Assembly: GCA_018398575.1 (NCBI GenBank)
Contig: JAGTXZ010000005.1
Location: forward strand, 3,534,001 to 3,598,000
Origin: Ampelomyces quisqualis
Taxonomy: Eukaryota; Ascomycota; Dothideomycetes; Pleosporales; Phaeosphaeriaceae
Reading direction: 5' to 3'
Length of the DNA stretch: 64,000 nucleotides
Positions 55,801 through 64,000 of the stretch are shown here, in pieces. Numbering within the stretch: the stretch's first letter is position 1; every line of letters starts with the position of its first letter. A model generated the notes under the pieces. The model did not search any database. It worked only from the letters and a program-made list of their open reading frames with translations, and had not been told where the DNA came from. A program made the position numbers and the translations under genes.

Positions 55801-58800
55801 ACATCGGAAACTACCGCATCGCTACGAAGAAAAAAAGCAAACTTGTGATGTGCCGTGTGTGAAAAGAAAATGGCCCGGACGGCGCCCGACGGTATGCGAC
55901 AAGACACTGTAACCATATCCCTGCAAAATTGTGTAAAGAAGCAGGTGGGTCGCACGCTGCCAAATGTGGAGTGTAAGCCGCACGTGGGAAAATCAAGCGG
56001 TTGTTAGTACCGTATCCCTTCGAGATGGTCTACTGTGTACGTGCCTGGAATCTGGAATCACTAGAGCACAAAAAGAGACTGACAATCACTACAAATGTTC
56101 AAATTCTAGGATTGCATAACCATACTCCGTACTCGATCCTGCAAATCCCATCAATCGTCGATTCGTCCCATCCGTTCCATCTCCTTTTCCCACCAAGCTG
56201 GCGTGTGGTATCGATCAAACCCGATCCATTTTGCCTTTTCCAGGCCTGTGGCAGTTGGGTCTGATCTTGTAAGGGCTAGAACAGATCTTTTCATGCCACT
56301 ATGGGCTCCGGTGGTATTTGAGATTGGGTGATGTCTAATGCGTCGTGTTAGTGAGGGGATCCTAGTTGGTGTGAAGCACGCGGCGTGGTGCGGAAGGACC
56401 GACTCTATGGTCGCCGTGCATACCGGTACATGGATACAAATAGCGTCATTTTTGGATGATTGAGTAGCGTTGGAAAGTCTCTAGGTCGGCAAATCGCTGT
56501 TGGTGGCGTAGTGTTAGCCGTTGATATGCTGAGGATATGCTGAGGATATCACGGGAGAATCTGGTCCGTTTTGATCGCGTAATGGTGAGTCTCGAACTCC
56601 ACGCGTCAGTGCTCGTCTTTCTATCTCCCGTTGGCGAAAATTATTTTCGTGAAGACCGCGTGTCCCACTCTGACTGTTGCGACCTGCTACCCGAGTTGCC
56701 CGTTACTATGTATACCTTCCACGGTAGCAGAGCAACCACGTATCTATGTACCTGCAGCCAACAAACCCTCGACGGCGCGCATGCTTTCTCTGTGGCTTGA
56801 TGTTCTTCCGTGCGGTCGGCATATCCTGTGCATCGATGCTGTTGCAGTGTTGCAATTCGATTAGGACCACGTAAGCAGTAGTAAGTTCCATTTGTGTGAT
56901 CGAGGCATCGAGAACTTGACATATTCATGAGACAAACAAGTGGATGGGATAATAGGACCATCGGCGGGCATAAAGTAGTGGAGGGTATGCTCTTGGCAGG
57001 AAGTGTTGTTGTGGGCATGAACACTTTCCGGTGAGGAGGGCACAGCTGTTCTTTCAAATCTCTCTCGTGACTTCCGGGCAACTCGCTCAAGTGCTTAGAT
57101 AAAACTTGCAGCGCACATATATGAAAGACATATTCTGCTAATCATAGAATTTCCTTATTCACTTACTGCTCACTTCTACGATGAAAGTCCAAAGCTCTTG
57201 CGGGTTTTCTGACACCGCCCTTCAACGCACACTTTCCCAACATCTTCTGAACACATCATATTGTACTCTACGAAGTATAGTTGTCGGAATTCTATTCAGT
57301 TTTGATGAAAATAAGTGCTCCCTCCGCCACTTTCACCAACCTTCATACTCCTGCTCTTCCCATGATCCCCTGTTCACTCCTCGTCCATGCTTACATTACC
57401 ACCTGGTTTCCTCTCCTTTGCCATCGAATCCAATTCAATACCCTCATGTCCGTCCCGCTCCTCCCTCCTCCACCAGTTGGTAACGTGACTCATGGAGACG
57501 AGTCATCCAGTAATTATGACACTGCGCCGCTGCTGATTCTTACAGATCAGATGAGTGAGTCTTGATGCACCCCTACGCATGGTGCTGTGGAATCGGCGTC
57601 AGCGGATCAATGATACAGTCGCGTGGATGTAAACGAGTATGGTGAACATCAGCTTGCGCAAGTATATTTTCCGCCATTGTTACTGTTGTACTGCTCCTAC
57701 ATGTGTATACGAGCAATTACCCGCTGCATTGTACAACACCCACAATATTGCCAAATTGGCAGGGATAAGAAACGATGCTCGACTCACAAGCGTGTAAATT
57801 CGGTGTTGTTCAGGCATCTCACTGCGGGCTTCCTAGTTTGTATTTTGTATAGTAGTATCTAGTGCAAGAATAACCACGTGGGATTCGCGTGGCACTGTGA
57901 TGACGGAGGAGGACATAAGAGAAGAAGAATACCACTAAACAGTGAAGATGCTGACGTGTACAATCGAGTCCTATTCCCAGACAATCTCGTCTGCAGTACA
58001 AGTCATCGAGTTGAAGTCGTGGATCAACATCATGTTCCGCACCTTGCAGCCACCCTTCCAGAGTACCTTCAACCTTGCGTCTTGTCTAAATCACAATTAT
58101 TTTCTATCGTTGTTTCGTCATGCTGACATGATTGAGGCGAAGCATTTTTTAATCTCCTGTAGTGCAGTGTAGATGACCGTAATGAAGCAATGCGCTGGGG
58201 AGACTCGCAAGCTATCCAAAGACGAGCACAGGGACAGATCTCGTGCCCTCGTTCCCATAAGCCCCCTAGCTATGTAATTTGGTTCGTAGCTGGATTCTGC
58301 AACCCGAGGAGCAGGCAGCCGATGAGAAAGTAGGTATTCGTCCCAGTTACGTAGATTCGTTTCGTCGAGAATGACAGACATGAGACTGCGTGGCGGAGTA
58401 GGATAGGGTCTGGCATGAGATGGAGCAAGGAGCAGTGATGCTTGCATCGAAGTGGAAGCCGAGAGGCGAGAACATTGAGGAAGGTAGAGACAAAGTCCAG
58501 TGTACAGTAAAGAAGGAATCGCACGTCACCTAGGAAGACTGGCTTTCAATTTTATCAACTGTTCTTAATTGTCTGTGTCCTACCAACCTCGCGCCTTCCC
58601 AAATCATCCCTTGATCCGTCCCTCATTTTCCCTACGGTATCTGACACTACAACAGCTCAAAAGGAAAAGGTCGAAAGGGGAAAGTGGTAAAGTTCAAAAG
58701 TATTAGAACAAATGATAAGGAAGATCAAGATCAATTACAAAGTATTCAAGACGACTTAGAAACGCCCTTCTCCGATACCCAGATGACTGATTGGATGCAG

Positions 58801-58886
58801 CAAATGAAAGTAGGCGGAATATCAACACAGCGAATTGGAATAACGAGTTTTGCTCAAACACTCAAGCTTGGGATCTGCCGCCAAAT
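52897..58886. other. 6 kb convergent interval without a recognisable gene
   Basis: Both flanking genes end here. Only short frames without family features were found on either strand. Four TACTCCGTA-type motifs (53794, 54576, 54936, 56123) and a short gatatgctgag tandem near 56523-56550 are present. The last 200 bases before 58887 are purine-rich and probably belong to the MRN1 3' UTR. Confidence 0.55.
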
Positions 58887-61370
58887 TTACTGAGCGACAA
58901 CATCCTCTTCAGCCCAACCAGGAAGACCGCCATCGCCCTGGACGGCGAGGCCATAACCACCATTTCCACTACCGAAACCACCGATGCCGGAGCTGAGGCT
59001 ACCGAAAGAGCCTTGCTGACCGGCCTGACTCGATTGAACCGAGTGGTTGAACGGTCCCTGAGTGAATGCAGGCAAACTCACAGCACGGGAGTGCTGAGCA
59101 CGCGCGTTAAGGTTTGAGGGAGCAAGAAGACCTCCAACAGTAGTTGCACCGGATCCATTACCACTTGAGGAGCCATTGATGAGGCTGAAGCTTGAAGTGC
59201 TATTATGCGACGTGTGCGAATGATGGGGTTGTGGAGTTGGGTTGAGTTGGTCCGCGCCGTAAAAAGCCGCTTGTGGCGACTGGAACGACTGTTGTTGCAC
59301 CTGCTGCTGGCTCTGCTGCTGCTGTTGCATGTGTATCTCAGCCTGTTGTTGCTGTTGTTGCTGCTGAGCTTGGAGATACATCATCAACGGGTTATTGTTG
59401 CCGCTGTTCAGTATGTTTGCCGGAGCAGGAGCCTGCATAGGAGGGAACTGGCCGTTGGTGCTGCTACCGGATAGCGGAGCACCAGATCCAGTTGGCGAGA
59501 CAGATGCACCCGCTCTATGAGGATGAAGGCCGCTGATAGGGGAAGGTGACTGAACACCGTCACTACCAGCCTGCTGAGCCTGCTGTTGCTGGCTGTTCAT
59601 TTGACGAGGAGGGTTGCCGCAACGGTCCTTGCCAAAGTTCACCTTGAAGCGCTTGTATTCATCGCGACCACGGATGGCTTCGATAGCCTTTATGGCATTC
59701 GCAATATTTGTAAAGTTGACGAAAGCACAGCTCTTCTCTCGGAGGGTGTTGACGAGCTCGATCTCGCCATACTCAGAGAAGTCTTGTCTCAAACGGTCCT
59801 CAGTCCAAGACTCGTCAAGGTTTCCAATGTACACATTACGGGAAGCTCCGCCGCTGACGGCGAGAGCGATAGCGGGAGGCAAGGCACCAGAATGCTTGCC
59901 CCAACCGATCTTCAGACGGCGGTTGTGGATCATCAGGCCCTGAAGATTGCTGAGAGCATAGAAAGACGCTGCCGAGGTAGGGTCGATGAAAGTCACGAAA
60001 CAGATGTGCTTGTCGGGGATGTATCGAATGTGGTGCAATAGTCCGCCACGTACCACATTGCAAATCTCTTCAATCGTAGTCTCGGGATGGATGTTTCCAA
60101 GGTACACAGTGCGGTTGCCGAGGTTATTGACCCCGCCAGCTGAAGTGGCAACAGCGGCAGCAGCGACCGATTGCTGGGCGAGGGCGTTGGAGATCATGTC
60201 ACGATCCGCGCCATTGAGCACATGAGCATATCCAGGCGCTATTCCGAGGTACTGCGCAGCATTTTGTTGCTGAGTCTTCGAGACGTAGGCACATCTGTCT
60301 TTGCCATAGTATACACGCCTTGGAGCCTGCCACTTGGGTTCCTGAGGCAGCTGCGCAACCGCCTTGATGGCGTTGCCAATCGAAAGGAAGTGGACGAAAC
60401 CAATGGCCTTCTCCCGCACGATTTTCACCGTGTCGACAGGACCAAACTTGCTGAGATCCTCGCGGAGCTCATCTTCAGAGACATCTTCAGGCAGATTTCC
60501 AAGATAGACGTTGCGAGAGGCGCCTGATTGTTGTACAGCCAACGCCACCGAGGTTGGCACCTGCGACGGCTTGCCCCACCCGATTTTGATGTCCTGACCC
60601 CGGATTGACAACTTTTTCAAGATTGCGTCTGAGTGGAAGTGGGTAGCGGAGCTGCTGTCCAAGAAAGAAATGAATGCACAGTTCTTATCAGGAAGAAGCC
60701 TGACAGACTCAATCTGACCGCTCCTGACGTGTCCGAGGATTTCTTCTGCAGATGTCTCAGGGGGGATATTACCTAGGTAGACAGTCCTGCTAGTTCCAGA
60801 CACTAGTCCAGGCGCGATCGGCATTGAGGAGCCGAGGCCACCTAGGCCTTGCGCACCATAACCAGAAAAGCCTCCAGTAGGCGACTGTGGACCGGCGAAA
60901 AATCCACCATTCATGCTCGTAGGAGACACGAGGTTTTGGTAGAGCTGGGGAGAAAGCGGCTGCTGCAGCGGGGAGCCGACTTGCTGAGATTGATGATTTT
61001 GTTGTTGTGACTGATTCTGCTGAGCGAAGTTGGCAAAGTTCTGGAATTGCGGCGAAGCAAAGGCCGAAGGAGAACCGGTTTGGAAAGGACTGCCTAGGAG
61101 TAGCTGCGAAGGAAGCAGAGGCGTAAAGTTCATGTCGTAACCTGTGCCAGGTGTCTGCATATCCATGCCGTTCTGGTGGCCAGAGGCAAGCCTGCCAGTA
61201 TTGATAGACATGTTGTTGGAACGCTCAGGGTGCCTGTCGGCATAACCTGCCTGGTTGGTAGCGAATGCGTCGTGCGAGAAGCCGTGGTGACCGCCGTTCA
61301 TCTGTCTCTGGAAGCTTGTTTGCAGACGAGGCCCGCTGGGAGCATTCGGGGCGGGGTCGTGCTGCTGCAT
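58887..61370 (-). CDS. MRN1: Four-RRM RNA-binding protein (MRN1-like)
   Basis: A single exon encodes 827 residues. The N-terminal 190 residues are Gln/Asn/Pro/Gly-rich. Four RRMs begin near residues 193, 285, 418 and 510. All have the family-typical opening [ST]R[TN]VY[LI]GN, and the first and third continue PPET or HPET. The pairing (IKIGWGKPS and LKIGWGKHS after RRM1 and RRM3; VYYGKDRCA and VNFGKDRCG after RRM2 and RRM4) shows an internal duplication of a two-RRM unit. The C-terminus has a poly-Gln block (about 665-700), then Ser/Gly-rich sequence ending WAEEDVVAQ. Yeast Mrn1 binds mRNA 3' UTRs and links to chromatin remodelling and mitochondrial mRNAs, and S. pombe Msa1/Cip2 are relatives. 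Glutamine tracts suggest granule formation, which is an inference. The ATG at 61370 is preceded by CAAC. An extra 5' exon is possible but not needed. Confidence 0.93.
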   Translation of the reverse strand: MQQHDPAPNAPSGPRLQTSFQRQMNGGHHGFSHDAFATNQAGYADRHPERSNNMSINTGRLASGHQNGMDMQTPGTGYDMNFTPLLPSQLLLGSPFQTGSPSAFASPQFQNFANFAQQNQSQQQNHQSQQVGSPLQQPLSPQLYQNLVSPTSMNGGFFAGPQSPTGGFSGYGAQGLGGLGSSMPIAPGLVSGTSRTVYLGNIPPETSAEEILGHVRSGQIESVRLLPDKNCAFISFLDSSSATHFHSDAILKKLSIRGQDIKIGWGKPSQVPTSVALAVQQSGASRNVYLGNLPEDVSEDELREDLSKFGPVDTVKIVREKAIGFVHFLSIGNAIKAVAQLPQEPKWQAPRRVYYGKDRCAYVSKTQQQNAAQYLGIAPGYAHVLNGADRDMISNALAQQSVAAAAVATSAGGVNNLGNRTVYLGNIHPETTIEEICNVVRGGLLHHIRYIPDKHICFVTFIDPTSAASFYALSNLQGLMIHNRRLKIGWGKHSGALPPAIALAVSGGASRNVYIGNLDESWTEDRLRQDFSEYGEIELVNTLREKSCAFVNFTNIANAIKAIEAIRGRDEYKRFKVNFGKDRCGNPPRQMNSQQQQAQQAGSDGVQSPSPISGLHPHRAGASVSPTGSGAPLSGSSTNGQFPPMQAPAPANILNSGNNNPLMMYLQAQQQQQQQQAEIHMQQQQQSQQQVQQQSFQSPQAAFYGADQLNPTPQPHHSHTSHNSTSSFSLINGSSSGNGSGATTVGGLLAPSNLNARAQHSRAVSLPAFTQGPFNHSVQSSQAGQQGSFGSLSSGIGGFGSGNGGYGLAVQGDGGLPGWAEEDVVAQ

Positions 61371-62861
61371 GTTGAGAGTCTGCGGAGGCAGGCTTAGGCT
61401 GTCCCGCGGGTTCTGCGATAGTACAGCCGTGGTGAAAGAGTATTATGGCGTCCAGGGCTCGGAGGACCGGACGGCGAATGTGGAAGGCAGAAGTTCAAGT
61501 GCAACCGGTTGCAGAGATCGCAGGGGCTTGCGAAGGGTAGGCTGCGACTGTATTAAAGTTCGTAGGATATCTGCATTGTCTTAGTTTCTGGGCTCTGGCT
61601 GCTGGGTCTTCGTCAGGAACGTGGGGAGTGGGGGTGAAAGACGTACATCCAAGAGTACAAGGGCGATGGTACTTAATACAGGCGGATGGCACCGAATTGG
61701 ACGTCAAAGAACGGTATGCTGGGTCGTTTGCAGGAATTCCAGGTCAACACTTACGCCGAACAAACCAACAGATCACGGTCGAGTCGCAAGGCAGTCGGCA
61801 GTCGATGAGGGGTCCGGACACGGGCGGCTCGGTTCTAAGTATGGCGACCAAAGGGTGCTACGTGATGGGAGCGCAAAAAGGCAGACCCTGGTGGCTCTCG
61901 TTTGAGGATGCAAGCACTGCAAAGAGCGAACAATAACAATGAACAGCAAAAAGCGGCGGGGCTTTGTTTGGGGCCTCAGTGCTTGGAGAAGGGTAAAAAA
62001 TGAGCGGAAGGGTGAAGCAAAGGGATCTCGGCGTGTGTAGGAAGACGGGGTGCTGAGAAGAAGAGGTCGGAGAGAAATGCTAGCAGGGCAAGAGCCTCCT
62101 GAGAAGGAAAGCGCAAATGAAGCGTCCGAATACGGCTAGCCGCAGACGACGTTAGGGCCTTTTTCCTCACGCCGAACCGTACAAACACCCGCCACAATCC
62201 CCGTCGTCGTCTGTTGTCTGTCTGGGCCCTTGGACGCCTGAGAACTGTCGTGTAGGTTGCTCGCAGAGATATGTCCTGTGGCCGTCGTTGTGTGACTCCG
62301 AGGCGAGTTCCATAGGCCGTTCCCAAGGCGCGCTGAATGCACGGCGGGTGGGCGGGTAATTGCATCAAGTTGCAGAAGCCCGACCCTGACTAGACGGCCC
62401 GCAAAGATGCATACTGTACATACATACATACAGTATGGCGAGAACTGGTCGGGATCGGCTCCAGCGCGGCTATCTTCAGGGTCCTCCTACTGAGTCTGGC
62501 GCGGTTCTGAGGCTGGCGACACGAGCGGTTCGAACCTGCAAAGTTCAAACACGCTCAAGCTTAGCTCCGTTCAAATGGGACGGCGCACAGTCTCTCAAGC
62601 AAACAGCAGTTCACGTCACTTATCGGGCGTTTGACTTGAAGCGTGGCCGCCACACTCTGTTTGACGCTTGAGTCTTGACGCCCCCTTGGACGCCACGCCT
62701 TGACCTCTTCGACGCGTTTTCATGCCTCATGCGATCGACTGGCTCCGAGAAAGCTTGGCGTCTCGCTTAGATCCCGACACGTGACGTTGACATCGGCCAG
62801 TGACAGACCCGCCCAACTGTGCTCTCCTGCCCGTGTTCGAAAGACAGCAATTGATGCAGCC
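61371..62861. other. Divergent intergenic region MRN1/ALG8
   Basis: About 1.5 kb, probably with a long MRN1 5' leader. Frames such as 61628-61936 (+) show no family features. It contains the hairpin at 62410-62437. Confidence 0.5.
62410..62437. repeat. Perfect 9-bp hairpin in a CATA repeat
   Basis: Arms catactgta (62410-62418) and tacagtatg (62429-62437) enclose a 10-base catacataca-type loop. It lies 425 bp upstream of the ALG8 start. It is probably a simple-repeat by-product. Confidence 0.7.
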
Positions 62862-64000
62862 ATGGCAGAACTGTATCCATCAATCGCCCAGTGCGCCATT
62901 GTCGCCACGGCCCTGAAGGTGCTTCTTTTCCCTGCATAGTACGTAACCTGCACTTCTCCGGAATGTGCATCGTCAGGCATGCTGACTGTTTACGGTAGCA
63001 AGTCAACCGACTTCGAGGTCCACCGCAATTGGCTAGCTGTGACCAATTCCCTACCCGTCAAGGAGTGGTACTATGAAGTGAGAGGTCTGAGTCGCCATGC
63101 CATGAGCACAACATTCTGACAGCCGAATAGAACACGTCAGAATGGACCCTCGACTATCCCCCGTTCTTTGCGTACTTCGAGTGGTGTCTGTCCCAAGTCG
63201 CATCCTATGTTGACCCCGTAATGCTCCATGTGAATGCCTTGGACTATGACAGCTGGCAGACTGTCTACTTCCAGCGGACCACCGTCATCATCAGCGAGTT
63301 GGTGTTGGTCTACGCCCTTCACCTGTAATCAATTCCTATCTACCCCCTGAATCCGAACACGCAGCTAACAACGGACCAGTTACGTCAGGACTTCAAAAAC
63401 TAACATCACCGCACACGCTGCCGCACTTTCTGTCTTACTTTCGCCTGGCCTTTTGATCATTGACCACGTGCACTTCCAGTACAATGGCTTCATGTACGGC
63501 ATCTTGGTCTTATCCATGGTCCTCGCGCGTAACAACTCGACATTGCTTCTGTCTGGTCTGCTCTTTGCTGTTCTCCTTTGCTTCAAGCATATCTACCTTT
63601 ATCTAGCGCCAGCGTACTTTGTCTACCTCCTGCGTGCTTACTGCCTCGGACAACGAACGACGTTTCCGTACTTGAATGTCCGGTTTCTGAATTGCGTCAA
63701 GCTTTGTGTGGGTATTGTTACCATTTTGGCCAGCGCATTCGGTCCCTTTGCTCTTTGGGGTCAGGTGGAACAAGTATTCCGCCGTTTATTCCCGTTTTCA
63801 CGTGGCCTATGTCACGCCTATTGGGCACCCAACGTATGGGCGATGTATTCTTTTGTAGATCGTGTCCTCATCTATGGTATGGTTTGCATCGCCATGGACG
63901 GGGCCGCGCTAACTCAACTAGCTGCCCCTCATCTTGGTTTGAACATCGATCCTGAGGCCGTCAATAGTGTCACCCGAGGATTGGTTGGAGACACGTCTTT
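62862..64000 (+). CDS. ALG8: ALG8 dolichyl-P-Glc:Glc1Man9GlcNAc2-PP-dolichol alpha-1,3-glucosyltransferase (partial, runs off right edge)
   Basis: The exons are 62862-62938, 62999-63077, 63131-63324, 63380-63876 and 63922 to the edge. Phases agree throughout. The protein shows ALG8/GT57 signatures: KSTDFEVHRNWLAVTNSLP, YYENTSEWTLDYPPFFAYFEW (the luminal catalytic Asp region), DHVHFQYNGFMYG, FKHIYLYLAPAYFVYLL, LFPFSRGLCHAYWAPNVWAMY and SVTRGLVGDTS. Several transmembrane helices alternate with these. The last intron (63877-63921, 45 bp, with a GCTAAC branch-point-like site) is in frame and stop-free. I removed it because the spliced DRVLIYAAPHLGLNID matches the family spacing. The enzyme adds the second glucose to the lipid-linked oligosaccharide in the ER lumen before transfer to protein. 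Confidence 0.94.

Noticed and set aside
61628..61936. Plus-strand 102-codon frame upstream of MRN1
   Set aside because: No domain or conserved motif was recognised, an overlapping second frame is also open, and it lies where the MRN1 leader is expected.
62520..62545. A GGTTCGAAC box resembling a tRNA B box
   Set aside because: No matching A box or cloverleaf could be built around it. The same holds for the similar sequences near 21816 and 45209.

Overview
The window is nuclear DNA of a filamentous ascomycete, most likely a dothideomycete of the order Pleosporales. The evidence is the spliceosomal introns of about 45-95 bp (most near 50) with GTRNGT donors and YAG acceptors, the typical Pezizomycotina gene set, unbroken single-exon genes, and intergenic DNA that repeats a TACTCCGTA/TACGGAGTA motif. 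No rRNA, tRNA, CRISPR array, plasmid or prophage feature was recognised. Exon joins were worked out by eye from splice signals and reading frame. Every recognised spliced gene keeps frame through all its joins, and all but the two edge genes end in a stop.

Layout, left to right. At 1-1373 (-) is the 5' part of a glycogen-binding AMPK1_CBM-type protein with degenerate PLLPHE repeats. At 2696-5093 (-) is catalase-peroxidase katG. At about 6038-7095 lies a decayed zinc alcohol dehydrogenase pseudogene. These follow: a CLC chloride channel/transporter (7552-10404, +), a class 3 lipase (11300-13198, +), Mediator subunit MED22 (13329-13809, -), the PP4 regulatory subunit PSY2/SMEK (15283-18111, +), dihydrofolate reductase (18725-19336, +), a MAPEG glutathione transferase (19519-20071, -) and a Sec7-PH Arf exchange factor (22361-26569, -). 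The middle third holds the pseudo-carboxypeptidase ECM14 (27526-29130, +), a small secreted protein (29663-30223, +), two neighbouring single-span membrane proteins (30871-31158 and 31617-32687, +), a GT69/CAP59-type mannosyltransferase (33650-35311, +), a ZRT3-like vacuolar zinc transporter with a 15-nt microexon (36372-38051, +), sorting nexin SNX41 (38680-40762, -) and an RRM-like conserved protein (41540-43973, +). The right third has a 5.6 kb gene-poor stretch with two foldback (MITE-like) elements, a RING-PH-vWA scaffold of the Far1/Ste5 type (49598-52896, +), a 6 kb gene-free convergent interval, the four-RRM protein MRN1 (58887-61370, -) and the 5' part of ALG8 (62862 to the edge, +).

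The genes do not form a biosynthetic cluster. They are a housekeeping mixture of membrane trafficking (Sec7 factor, SNX41), ion and zinc homeostasis (CLC, ZRT3), glycosylation (GT69, ALG8), transcription and RNA control (MED22, MRN1), phosphatase and pheromone-type signalling (PSY2, RING-PH-vWA protein) and peroxide detoxification (KatG). The best leads for follow-up are the recurrent intergenic 9-mer, the MITE-like pair, a possible mitochondrial leader on KatG, the PLLPHE repeat protein, the ZRT3 microexon, and the paired small membrane proteins.
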